Positions 41,919 to 50,577 of a DNA stretch of 64,000 nt are shown one piece after another. The DNA is from DATNPX01 sp036702975. Lineage in GTDB: Bacteria > Cyanobacteriota > Vampirovibrionia > Obscuribacterales > Obscuribacteraceae. Each line of letters opens with the position of its first letter. The first letter of the stretch is position 1. Both the position numbers and the translations under genes were made by a program. The notes below the pieces were generated by a model, which was not told the origin of the DNA, made no database searches, and saw only the letters and a program-made list of their open reading frames with translations. The stretch is taken from the NCBI GenBank assembly GCA_036702975.1, contig DATNPX010000008.1, positions 62,001 to 126,000 of the forward strand, given 5' to 3'.

Positions 41919-43763
41919 ATGTTAAAACCTTTGAGTTTCGGTTGTAGGGTGCTGGTCGCCTATTCACTCTCGACTACATTTTCGCTGAGTATGGCAACCT
42001 CAGTTTTGGCACAGAACGCGAATTCTCAACCGCAAGGAACTCAAGTAGTACAGGGTAATCAGCCAGTACCCGATGCCAATGGCGTGAAACTGCGTCCGCG
42101 CATTCCCCGCCCGCAATCCGGAAATACCAGTAACAATGTTACTCCTGCGGGAGGGCAATCGACACCACCTGCGCCGTCGTCGATTCCAGCGCCTTCATCA
42201 ATTCCAGCGGCCGGTTCGACAACTACAAAATCGACCGGCACAACTACGCCTGCTGCATCAACAACTACAAATGCGCCGATTACCCTCCAGGATGCGACGC
42301 TTCAAGGTGCTAAGACTTCTTCGACAGCTGACCCGGATTTTGCCTTCACCGGGCTCGACTTGCCCCACGAGCAAAACAATAAGCTGGCTCTGGAGCAGTT
42401 GCGACTTCATTCTGCGGTTAAAGGTGATTCGTTCAAACCGATTCGACTAGAAGTTCAGTATGACGAATCGATCGATCTTGCCTCAGCCCTCAAGTATGCA
42501 ATTGATAACAACCTGGCAATCAAGATCTCTCGCGAGAGCATGAACTATCAACGTTGGGTGTTGTACGGACAGTACGCCAACCTTTTGCCAAACCTGACGA
42601 TGGCATACAACCTCACGCACACAGACATCGTAAATACACACACCACTTCGCTTGCGAAAGTGTTCTTGACCAGAGTCACGTATCCTGTCTTTCAGGGCGG
42701 TAGCGTCGTTTATGGTCTCATCGGGCAGCACTACCGTGAAAAGGGATGGGGAGAGGCATACAAAGCCAGCATCAGTGATGAGTTGCTTGATCTGTATACA
42801 AAGTACTACACACTTTTATTAGACCGAGCATTGCTTCAGATCCGCGCCAAGGCTGTTGAAGTATCTGAAGAACAGCTCCGCATCAATAAAGCGCTGGAAG
42901 TGCAAGGAACTGGAACGCGGTATCAAGTAGCTCAAGCCGACGCGCAATTATCGTCTGACCGGCAAGCTTTGTTGCAAACGCAAGTGACTGTGCGACAGGC
43001 CGCGTTGGCTCTGAACTTCTCCATGAACTATCCAATGGGTGTGAATCTCGTGCCGGTTGAAGAGACGGTAGTTGAAGAACCACTTTTCGAAAGCAATGCT
43101 TCCGTAGATTCGCTTGTTAGTTATGCTCTGCAAAACAGACCGGAGCTTCGCGAGTATGAAGACTTCCAATTCGCTGCCGGTCGCAATATTCAGGTCGCTG
43201 CGGCACCTCTTTATCCCCAAGTTTCGCTGTTCAGCCAATACTCTTACGCTGGAACCAACGTTACTGAACACGCCAATACCTCTAGCGGTAGTAGTAACAC
43301 ATCTGGTGCCGGTGTGTTCGGCGGTTTGTTCCGTACATACCAACAAGGTCTAGCGGCAACATGGACGCTGAGCAACCTGGGTCTTACCAGCGTAGCAAAC
43401 ATCTTCGGCGCAGATTCACTTGCTCGTCAGTCGCGAATTCAGGCAAACCAAGAGTTGCAGACTGTCATTCAGCAAGTGAGAGGTGACTATTTGAATTGGC
43501 GCGCGGCGCGTGATCAAATCGATAACGCTGCTCACGGTGTTAGAGCTGCTTCCGAAGAGTTGAGATTGGCGAAGCTGCGTCTGGAAAATCAGGTGACGAC
43601 AAATCTTGAAGTTATTCAAGCACAACGTGATTACATCAATTCACTAACGACACTTGCGCAGGCGATTGTGAATTCAAACATCGCGCAAGCACAACTCATG
43701 CATGATACGGGGTTGATCTCTACGCAAAACCTGTTGCACGGCTTCAAAGGAAACTTGCCTTGA
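41919..43763 (+). CDS. TolC family outer-membrane protein (first of a tandem pair)
   Basis: About 614 residues. ATG 41919 with AAGGA 5 bases before it is the right start; it yields a signal peptide ending ..TSVLAQ. A Pro/Ser/Thr/Ala-rich segment (about 30-110) is followed by two OEP (PF02321) repeats: AIDNNLAIKISRESMNYQ, LPNLTMAYNLT, GTGTRYQVAQADAQL in the first; NRPELREYEDFQFAAGRNI, YPQVSLFSQYSYAG and TNLEVIQAQRDYINSLT in the second. TolC proteins form the outer-membrane channel of type I secretion and efflux systems. No inner-membrane pump or adaptor lies nearby. The next gene overlaps by 4 bp. Confidence 0.93.
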   Translation: MLKPLSFGCRVLVAYSLSTTFSLSMATSVLAQNANSQPQGTQVVQGNQPVPDANGVKLRPRIPRPQSGNTSNNVTPAGGQSTPPAPSSIPAPSSIPAAGSTTTKSTGTTTPAASTTTNAPITLQDATLQGAKTSSTADPDFAFTGLDLPHEQNNKLALEQLRLHSAVKGDSFKPIRLEVQYDESIDLASALKYAIDNNLAIKISRESMNYQRWVLYGQYANLLPNLTMAYNLTHTDIVNTHTTSLAKVFLTRVTYPVFQGGSVVYGLIGQHYREKGWGEAYKASISDELLDLYTKYYTLLLDRALLQIRAKAVEVSEEQLRINKALEVQGTGTRYQVAQADAQLSSDRQALLQTQVTVRQAALALNFSMNYPMGVNLVPVEETVVEEPLFESNASVDSLVSYALQNRPELREYEDFQFAAGRNIQVAAAPLYPQVSLFSQYSYAGTNVTEHANTSSGSSNTSGAGVFGGLFRTYQQGLAATWTLSNLGLTSVANIFGADSLARQSRIQANQELQTVIQQVRGDYLNWRAARDQIDNAAHGVRAASEELRLAKLRLENQVTTNLEVIQAQRDYINSLTTLAQAIVNSNIAQAQLMHDTGLISTQNLLHGFKGNLP

Positions 43764-46276
43764 GATTGCCTAGACTCGATAGTTGGCCTTATCGAAGTGT
43801 CTGCATCTCTTTGATTGCGGTCCAGTTTATGGCATGCAATTTTGCCTTCGCGCAACCAGGAGGCGACTATGATGCGCAGACTTCACAGGCGGTGCCTGCG
43901 GTATCGGCAGCAGCACCAGCACCAGCACCAGCACCAGCGCCCGCACCAGCACCAGCGCCAGCAACGGGAGCAGCTGGAGCGGGTGCCGCGTCAGTAGCGT
44001 CATCGACGTTGCCGACTCCGGCGGATAAGGGCGGCGTCCGCTTGGAACCACTTTCGTTGTCTTCTGGCACTAGTGGTGCTAGCAGTGGGCGTGGTATTAC
44101 AGCTCCAATGTTCCGAGCACAAGTGCCGCGGCTTGACAATAGTCCCATTCTTAAAACGCAGTACGATGCGGTTAATTCAGGTGGCGGGAGTTTTTCAATT
44201 GTCGGTACGTCGGCTCCATCTGCTTCCCGCAATAAGATCGCGCAAGGCGGGAGTGGACAAAATCGAGACCAGCCAGAGTCAGTGCAAACACAAGGCGCAC
44301 AGCCAGGAACCGATATTGTTTCACCCAGGATTCGCTCGGAGAATTCGCATCCAACGACCGCCGAATCAGCGGCCGAGAATGTTCGCGACATGAGACAAAA
44401 TCCGGGTTCTCCTGCGGTTCAGGCTGAGCAGAATGCCAATCGCGCTTTCAACAATGTGCGACAGGATGTCCAAGAACGTAAACCTGAAAGTTATAGCGAG
44501 TCACTTGGTGGTCCCATCACGCTGACAGGCTCGAGCTCTGATGAGATCGAGCATGAAAAGGCAAAGACTTTGCAGCTTAGTCCGGTATATTTGAGTCGCG
44601 CGATTGAGATGAGCTCGTTTGATGTTTTGCACCAAGAGACAAGCTTCAGCCAATCCATCACTCTACGCGATGCGATCAATTATGTTCTCGACCAGGGCAT
44701 GCAGATCAAGATTTCGCGCGAGAGTATGAACTATCAGCACCTGCAGACGCTGTCTAGCTACGCAGGTTTTCTCCCCACGTATCAGACGTCCTTTAACATA
44801 AGTTACGCGAACGTAACCAACTTCCACACTACATCTTTAGCGCGTACGTTCCAAACCGGATTTTCGTTTCCTGTCTTTCAGGGAGGCTCGGTTCTCTACG
44901 GTCTGCTGGCGCAAAGGTACAGAGAAAAGGCTTGGCGTGAGGCTTACCGCGGAACTGTCAGTGACGTCTTTCTGGATGTCTACAAGAAATACACGAATTT
45001 GCTGCTGCAACGCATCCTAATGCAGACGTGGGCAAAATCGGTTGAAGCTGATGAAGAGCAGCTCAAGAATGCTCAGGCGCGCTATAAGAATGGAACTGGT
45101 ACCAGATATACCGTCATGCAAGTCGATGCGCAGTTGTCGGCTGACCGGCAGTCGTTCTTGCAACAAGCTGTCGCAATGCGCCAGGCTGGTTTGGCTCTCA
45201 ATTTGGCGTTGAACTTTCCTATTTCAGTCAATCTCGTGCCCGTGGAAATGACACTGACCGAGGCGGAACTCTTTAAAGACAGCGTGCCGTTGAAACAGCT
45301 GCTCAACGATACGCTCAAGTTTAGTTCTGGCTTGAGACAATACGAATATTTTCGATTATGCGCTGCGCGTTTGATTCAAGCGCAATACGCCAATCTTTAT
45401 CCGACAATCTCTTTCTTCGGTCTCTACCAAATCAACGACTCATTAGTGACTCCAGCCGCGAATGGATCCGCACTAGGCGGCGCTGCAAGTAGCGCCATCG
45501 CATCATTCCTCGACTCGTCATTTGCTGGTCGTGTGAGTAACAACGCTTTGGGTCAGTTGTACAGCTTCAGCCCGACCGCCGGTACAACGTCGACTCAGGG
45601 TGCTAATACCGGTCCTTCTGCCGTTCCTGCCGCATCTGGCGGTACTCCGATTGCCCAAGTGCAATCTGGTTCATTGGTATCATCTGGCGCCGTTGCTCCG
45701 TCTATTTTTGGTGGCGGTACTGGTGCTCAATCCGGCTCGAACGCAAACGGAAGTTTGCAAGCCCCATCTGGTATCTTTCCCGGCTTGTTCAGGTCTACGC
45801 AGGGTGGTGTTTCGTTCACATGGACACTGCCTAATATGGGCGGCTCCACCGTTGCCACCGCTCAAGCGATCAGGATTCTCGCTCGCGAAGCGTTGATGCA
45901 ATGCAATCAGGAGTTGAGTTTGGTCATGCAGCAAATTCGAGGCGACTACTTGAGTCTGGTGCAATCGCGTCAGGAGATAGACACCGCTGCAGCACAAACG
46001 AAGTCAACCAGAGAGCAGTTGACCTATGCGAAATCTAGGCTCGACAATGGAGTCGGCACCGACTTTGAGGTCATTCAAGCGCAGAGAGATTATGTATCCT
46101 CGCTTACGAGTCAGGCGCAAGCGATCGTTGCTGCTAACGTCGCGCAGGCACAACTCCTGCACGATATGGGAATTATTTCTGCGGCGACTTTGACTTCGGG
46201 TTACAAGCCCGGTGAATTCGAGCAACCTAAACCAACAAGCGCACGCCACTGGTTCAGCAAAGCGCGCTTGCCCTAA
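43760..46276 (+). CDS. TolC family outer-membrane protein (second of the pair, long low-complexity regions)
   Basis: 838 residues from TTG 43760, overlapping the previous stop (TTGA). Signal peptide ends ..NFAFAQ. A repeat of Ala-Pro pairs (about residues 50-68) and a long polar region up to about 270 precede the first OEP repeat (VLDQGMQIKISRESMNYQ, GTGTRYTVMQVDAQL). A second low-complexity insert rich in Gly, Ser and Ala (about 580-670) interrupts the second OEP repeat, which ends with GTDFEVIQAQRDYVSSLT. It is clearly paralogous to the preceding gene. Usual TolC proteins have about 450-500 residues, so the inserts nearly double it. Confidence 0.9.
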   Translation: MRLPRLDSWPYRSVCISLIAVQFMACNFAFAQPGGDYDAQTSQAVPAVSAAAPAPAPAPAPAPAPAPATGAAGAGAASVASSTLPTPADKGGVRLEPLSLSSGTSGASSGRGITAPMFRAQVPRLDNSPILKTQYDAVNSGGGSFSIVGTSAPSASRNKIAQGGSGQNRDQPESVQTQGAQPGTDIVSPRIRSENSHPTTAESAAENVRDMRQNPGSPAVQAEQNANRAFNNVRQDVQERKPESYSESLGGPITLTGSSSDEIEHEKAKTLQLSPVYLSRAIEMSSFDVLHQETSFSQSITLRDAINYVLDQGMQIKISRESMNYQHLQTLSSYAGFLPTYQTSFNISYANVTNFHTTSLARTFQTGFSFPVFQGGSVLYGLLAQRYREKAWREAYRGTVSDVFLDVYKKYTNLLLQRILMQTWAKSVEADEEQLKNAQARYKNGTGTRYTVMQVDAQLSADRQSFLQQAVAMRQAGLALNLALNFPISVNLVPVEMTLTEAELFKDSVPLKQLLNDTLKFSSGLRQYEYFRLCAARLIQAQYANLYPTISFFGLYQINDSLVTPAANGSALGGAASSAIASFLDSSFAGRVSNNALGQLYSFSPTAGTTSTQGANTGPSAVPAASGGTPIAQVQSGSLVSSGAVAPSIFGGGTGAQSGSNANGSLQAPSGIFPGLFRSTQGGVSFTWTLPNMGGSTVATAQAIRILAREALMQCNQELSLVMQQIRGDYLSLVQSRQEIDTAAAQTKSTREQLTYAKSRLDNGVGTDFEVIQAQRDYVSSLTSQAQAIVAANVAQAQLLHDMGIISAATLTSGYKPGEFEQPKPTSARHWFSKARLP

Positions 46277-46358
46277 GTGTCTGATGTTTGAACTTTTGGC
46301 GTCTGCAGTAGCGTAAGCACGTGAGATTTTGAGGCCTCTACGCCGAGACAGCGCACTC

Positions 46359-46379
46359 GTCATCAGCGTTTATGATGAC
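46359..46379. terminator. Weak hairpin between convergent genes
   Basis: GTCATCA, 7-base loop, TGATGAC behind the TolC operon and ahead of the stop of 46396-47154. No T-run; low support. Confidence 0.25.
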
Positions 46380-46395
46380 ATGCTCCGCTGCGCCA

Positions 46396-47154
46396 CTAAG
46401 GCGTGGAACCGAGAATTACAGAGTCTTTGTTGTCGAAGAGCGTTGACGCTGGTGCCGTGACTTTGGCACCAGTAAGCTCTGAATCTGCTTCGAAGTAAAA
46501 GACACCTTCGGTCTGTTGATGCGGCCACAATATTCTGCGTCCAAATCTGGACAGTTCAACCCGACGTCGAACCTCGTCCGGACCATATCGGTCTAGAACC
46601 GGTTTCTTCATCTCTTTGAAATCTTTCAGCGTTGGAACCGCTCCTACCGTCACAGTGGCAGGCAAAATCTTCTTCATCAGGGTGTCGAGCGTAGACATTT
46701 TGGTTGGTAGCGCTGCTTGTTCCAACGTCTCAACGGGAATGGCTTTGAATGTCTTTCCTCCAACCACAGCCTCTGCCAACGTGCCGTCGATAATAAGCGG
46801 GCGATTTGTCTCATTTACGACCAACACTTTGATTCCGGAGAGTCCATCGAAAGAGATATCTGTGCGTTCTACATCCATCTTGAGATACTGACCGATGAAT
46901 GCTTGCAGGGGTCTCGGAGCTGCGTTAGAGCCAGGAGTTGGATTGACCAGCAACATGTCCTGGGTCATCATTGCGTCCGCGCCCGGAGCTATAAAGCCGG
47001 CGACTGGTTTTTGATTTTCCGGGACGGCGGTTGTTCCTTGTGTAGGAACAGGGCCTCGCAACTCCAAATTGCCTTGCTCCGCTTGAGCAATGGCGACCGG
47101 GCTGAGCAGCGAAGTCAGCAACAAACTAACTGCAAGGCGAAATCGTTTCTTCAT
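46396..47154 (-). CDS. Secreted protein of unknown function
   Basis: 252 residues. The signal peptide (KKRFRLAVSLLLTSLLSPVAIAQA) is followed by a Pro-rich stretch and a mixed alpha/beta part with VLVVNETNRPLIIDGTLAEAV and GGKTFKAIPVETLEQAALP. No family recognised. Convergent with the TolC operon. Its upstream region (47155-47534) is unusual: five TCTGACA heptamers and palindrome copy 4 suggest tight control. Confidence 0.75.
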   Translation of the reverse strand: MKKRFRLAVSLLLTSLLSPVAIAQAEQGNLELRGPVPTQGTTAVPENQKPVAGFIAPGADAMMTQDMLLVNPTPGSNAAPRPLQAFIGQYLKMDVERTDISFDGLSGIKVLVVNETNRPLIIDGTLAEAVVGGKTFKAIPVETLEQAALPTKMSTLDTLMKKILPATVTVGAVPTLKDFKEMKKPVLDRYGPDEVRRRVELSRFGRRILWPHQQTEGVFYFEADSELTGAKVTAPASTLFDNKDSVILGSTP

Positions 47155-47263
47155 GCTATAAGCATAGCTTTCTTCGCCGCTAAATCCACTAAAACAATCT
47201 ACTGTTAAGCGTTCATTTAAGTGGCTGCAGCACGTCAGGTAGAAAAAAGATACCGTGATTTTC

Positions 47264-47520
47264 TCTGACAGTGTCCGTATGCACCATTAGCAGTGCCATG
47301 CAGATGTCAGATGTTTCTGCTCGTTTGTAGAAACCGTCTAGTCATCGGGATCTGACAGATTTTTCTGACAAATAGAATTGTTTGTCCACATCGGTTTTGA
47401 TTGTGCCGCGTCTGACAATGGCTAGAGCGCACTGGAGATGGGCTTCTTGGCAACAGTCGGGGCTGTTCGGCATGCGGTGACAAAAGTAAACCGATATCGG
47501 TTTACTTTTGTTGTCTGACA
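47264..47520. promoter_or_regulatory. Cluster of five TCTGACA heptamers
   Basis: Exact copies at 47264, 47351, 47364, 47411 and 47514, all in the same orientation (TGTCAGA on the strand of the gene they precede). Possible protein-binding sites upstream of 46396-47154. Confidence 0.5.
47482..47509. repeat. 28-bp perfect palindrome, copy 4 (candidate operator)
   Basis: Same 28 bp as the other copies; here the symmetry extends to 32 bp (47480-47511). It lies 328 bp upstream of the secreted-protein gene and 26 bp behind the peptidase-like gene. Confidence 0.9.
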
Positions 47521-47534
47521 GGACAAAAAGCTCT

Positions 47535-48524
47535 TCAAATTGAAGATCGCTTGGCAACGCCGGCGTTCGGCAGGCTTTGCAAAGCGCTGCTGTGTTCTTT
47601 GCAAAAGGCGTCAAACTGCGACTGATCTTTGAAATATTGCGCCGGTGGAAGCTCCTGCAACTTCGCTCGATTTTGGACTATAGAGTTGATAAATGTCTTG
47701 AAGTCAGGCTCCAGTTCAGTCATCGGCTTGCGAAACGTTGCCTCAAGCAGGGTGTTGTAGCCCTGGTGCTCACCAGCGTTGGCAAGTCTGAAATATTCTT
47801 TTAATTTGCTCTGGCTCACCAGAAAGGTTGAGAGCAGCCGTTTGTCAGACTCTTCATAAGGATCTTCTGCCGCGCGCGGACTGGAGATTTGGGCAAGCGT
47901 CAGATGCGACAAACGGACGCCCAACTCTTTCAACCTCCAAGGATTTTGAAACCCGAGAAAAATGACGGGCTCACCGGAAGAAGATTTGTATCCATAAACA
48001 CACTCAAAGAGCGTGGGTATGCCTTCCTTGGCCCATGGTTCCAATTCTCTGAAGTTTTCGTGCAGAACTTTGTGCATCAGCTCATGCGTGAGGGTGCCGA
48101 TTCCGCATTCGTCATAACTATAGACAGCATTCCTGATTTGCACGAAGCGACCTTCCATTTTTCGGTGAGGTCCTCTGGTACAGCCCTCTCCATTTAAAGT
48201 TTTTGCATCAGGATATAGGTAGATTGTTAGATGCCATCCGGGTGGGATTGAGACGAGATGAAGGTTTAGCCAGCTGAGAAAGTCCTCCAGATACTCGGAA
48301 TAGATTTTTGCTGCATCGGATTTTGAAACCGAATATAAGGAGAAATGCTTAGTTTGCAGTTCGTGCTTGAATGGTTCGTGCAACCCAGCGTCCAGGTCGA
48401 TGCGCGTGGGTTTAGTATTGACTGATGGTCCGGCTGAAATTGGTTCGCCGAAAACTAGAAGCCACTGCATGAGCGCCAGTACCGTTCCAAAAAATCGGAC
48501 TGACCATTTTCTTGCAGAACTCAC
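47535..48524 (-). CDS. Exported gluzincin-like (peptidase MA-type) metalloprotease
   Basis: About 329 residues. I place the start at GTG 48524, which overlaps the stop of the upstream gene (GTGA) and directly begins a signal peptide (SSARKWSVRFFGTVLALMQWLLVFG); the frame is open to 48590. The zinc motif is GTLTHELMHKVLHENFR, an HExxH variant in which the family's Glu is present (HELMH), followed by WAKEGIPTLFE with a likely third ligand Glu, as in peptidase-MA-like gluzincins. Probably a periplasmic protease. Cotranscribed with the methyltransferase-kinase gene. Substrate unknown. Confidence 0.75.
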   Translation of the reverse strand: MSSARKWSVRFFGTVLALMQWLLVFGEPISAGPSVNTKPTRIDLDAGLHEPFKHELQTKHFSLYSVSKSDAAKIYSEYLEDFLSWLNLHLVSIPPGWHLTIYLYPDAKTLNGEGCTRGPHRKMEGRFVQIRNAVYSYDECGIGTLTHELMHKVLHENFRELEPWAKEGIPTLFECVYGYKSSSGEPVIFLGFQNPWRLKELGVRLSHLTLAQISSPRAAEDPYEESDKRLLSTFLVSQSKLKEYFRLANAGEHQGYNTLLEATFRKPMTELEPDFKTFINSIVQNRAKLQELPPAQYFKDQSQFDAFCKEHSSALQSLPNAGVAKRSSI

Positions 48525-50416
48525 GATGATTTTCCGAACATGCTTCCGAGCGACTTCTTGGACTTCTGTAGTTGGTTGGCCAGACGCCAAGCCTGGCTTT
48601 GAGTAATGCCTTCGATCAATTTTTGTCGCTCATCCAGAAGTTCCAACAACTCGTCTTTCTCTCCAATTACGCGCTTCAATTCGGAGATAACCTTGTTGAT
48701 CTCTGTCACTACCTTTTCGTATTCCATTTCGAGAATTGCCAGGCGATGATCCTTTTCAATCATTGTTCGATTTTCTAAACTTGCCAAAGCGTCTTGTGCG
48801 CCAACCAGTCTTGTTCGGCTGATTTTCAGGCTCGCCATCAGTTTCCTTATTAGCGGAGTTTGATTATTGTTGTTGTTGTTGTTGTTGTTGTTGGGAATGT
48901 CACCGGGATCAGCAGTTACTAGGTTGAACAGCAGGAGCAAGTCGTTCGCATCTGTAATGCGCACCGAAGGATCTGCTTCGGTCATCAACTCGAAAAAGGA
49001 TAAGAGTTCGGGAAATTTTTCATTGGCAAAATCGCAGAGCATTAGCCCGATTGCGTAGGCGTCACATGCTTGCCCATCAGGCGCTAGAGTCAAAAGACCG
49101 GCCGGTAAAAGCATCGGCATTTTGTCTGTTACTGCCCATCCAAAATCTATCAGCACTGGTTTGCCATTGCGCAGCATAAAGTTATTTGGCTGGATGTCGC
49201 GATGCTGGATTCCAGCATTTTGTAAGGTCAAGAGAATGTTGAAGCAGTCTTTTGCAAACTCTAGAAATCTGGACTTTGTTCTCGTCAGTTCTTCCTTATA
49301 CGAAGGCAATGTGCTGCCGTCAATTTTTTCGAGAGTCAAGACGGAAGATGTGCCGATTTCCTTGTAGCCTTTAATGCGCGGAAAATAGTCTGAGTCGAGT
49401 TTTTCGAGCATGTGTTTCTCTCGCTCGATAAGCTCCCTGGTCGCCTGTTTGTAGATGGCATCGGAACCAGCGTACACGCGGCTCCAGAACTGCAATCCGG
49501 CGGATTCTGTTAACTGACGACACGATAGAAGCTTTAGGTCTTTCGAGCACTCATAATCTGGAAGCGGGCATCTCAAATCGACGTCGTGCTCGGTATTGAA
49601 CGCTAAGTAGAAGGCTCGTGCATCTGCTTCGCCTGCGAATTCGACTCGTTTGAAATATCGGCTTAAGTACAGCTCAAACTGATGAAGGTCTGAATTTCCA
49701 TCTGTGTCGCTTGTTCCGAAAGAAGGTGACTCGACAATCAACACATAGTTCGTTAGCTTCGATAGTGACTCAAGTGCTGCTTCATAATCGTTAGGTTTCG
49801 CGTTATCGCCAAACTCGTGTATGTAACTGTCAGCATTCAAGGCGAGGACGATGTCGAGTGATTGCTTCAGGTCACGTGGATTTTTGCACTCCACTTGGAG
49901 ATTGTCGAACCCGACATGCTTCGAAGCGGATTTGAGCATCTCCAGAAAGTTCTGGTTTTTATCGACGATTTTTACTGATTTCGCTCCATTCTGCAAAGCA
50001 AGGAATGTGAAAAATCCTGGTTGTGGTGCCAGGTCGAGAACTGTTCGACCAAACAAGCGGGATGGGCGAAAAACCTTCTCTAAGCAGGCGATGCGTTCCT
50101 TGGTTAGCGTCCCGGCTTTTTCTAGATTGATAGCTGTGCGCGTAACAACAAATTCCTGGGTACCCTTAAAAATGGCTCCAGAATCGACAACAACACACTC
50201 GGTGCTCTCGCCACGCGCAAGATTTTCCGCTTGCAAGGTGCCAGCTAGTCCATTGATCGGTGCTCCGGATGGTATAGAGGCATCGGAGGATTGCGATTGT
50301 GCAGATTGATTGCTGGACGTTGTCTTGGTCATGATTGATGCTGCATGAAAATCCCGGTCGATAAGGAACCATACTGTATTTTGGACATTTCTGACAACCA
50401 TATCGATTACTTTCAA
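48521..50416 (-). CDS. Methyltransferase-kinase-coiled-coil protein, WbdD-like architecture
   Basis: 631 residues. A class I methyltransferase domain (about 85-275; VLDLAPQPGFFTFLALQNGA, KIVDKNQNF), a protein-kinase-fold domain (about 310-500; HRDIQPNNF with catalytic D407 and N412, LIDFGWAV with D424), a run of ten Asn (509-518), then a coiled coil (about 530-602) and a tail with SQAWRLANQLQKSKKSLG. This is the same order as WbdD, which caps O-antigen chains of E. coli O8/O9a by methylation/phosphorylation and sets chain length with its coiled coil. The motif I region is unusual (APQPG instead of GxGxG). The start is uncertain: TTG 50416, ATG 50401 or ATG 50332. Confidence 0.8.
   Translation of the reverse strand: MKVIDMVVRNVQNTVWFLIDRDFHAASIMTKTTSSNQSAQSQSSDASIPSGAPINGLAGTLQAENLARGESTECVVVDSGAIFKGTQEFVVTRTAINLEKAGTLTKERIACLEKVFRPSRLFGRTVLDLAPQPGFFTFLALQNGAKSVKIVDKNQNFLEMLKSASKHVGFDNLQVECKNPRDLKQSLDIVLALNADSYIHEFGDNAKPNDYEAALESLSKLTNYVLIVESPSFGTSDTDGNSDLHQFELYLSRYFKRVEFAGEADARAFYLAFNTEHDVDLRCPLPDYECSKDLKLLSCRQLTESAGLQFWSRVYAGSDAIYKQATRELIEREKHMLEKLDSDYFPRIKGYKEIGTSSVLTLEKIDGSTLPSYKEELTRTKSRFLEFAKDCFNILLTLQNAGIQHRDIQPNNFMLRNGKPVLIDFGWAVTDKMPMLLPAGLLTLAPDGQACDAYAIGLMLCDFANEKFPELLSFFELMTEADPSVRITDANDLLLLFNLVTADPGDIPNNNNNNNNNNQTPLIRKLMASLKISRTRLVGAQDALASLENRTMIEKDHRLAILEMEYEKVVTEINKVISELKRVIGEKDELLELLDERQKLIEGITQSQAWRLANQLQKSKKSLGSMFGKSS
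48867..48893. repeat. (TTG)9 microsatellite encoding the poly-Asn linker
   Basis: Nine TTG triplets (AAC/CAA on the coding strand) between the kinase domain and the coiled coil of the WbdD-like gene. Changes in copy number would stay in frame. Confidence 0.95.
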
Positions 50417-50577
50417 TTCACATTCGACGGCACAAGCGAACCTGTTTTGTTAATTTTCCAACCGGGAGCGTGTGGTTTGCCGCTCTGGCGAGCCATAATC
50501 AGTGCGGATTTCCTGAGGCTGTGAGTGCAAACACTTTTAGCTTCTGTCTAAGTTGAGCGGCTGGCTAAGATTCGCTG

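Larger units (their letters stand above)
47155..47534. other. Upstream region with heptamer cluster and palindrome copy 4
   Basis: 380 bp between two minus-strand genes. Contains five TCTGACA copies and the 28-bp palindrome. Short frames such as 47342-47614 are artefacts that read through the palindrome. Confidence 0.5.

Noticed and set aside
43867..44391. Gly-Ala-repeat reverse frame inside the second TolC gene
   Set aside because: It is the complement of the Ala-Pro codon repeat; the forward frame has the signal peptide and OEP domains.
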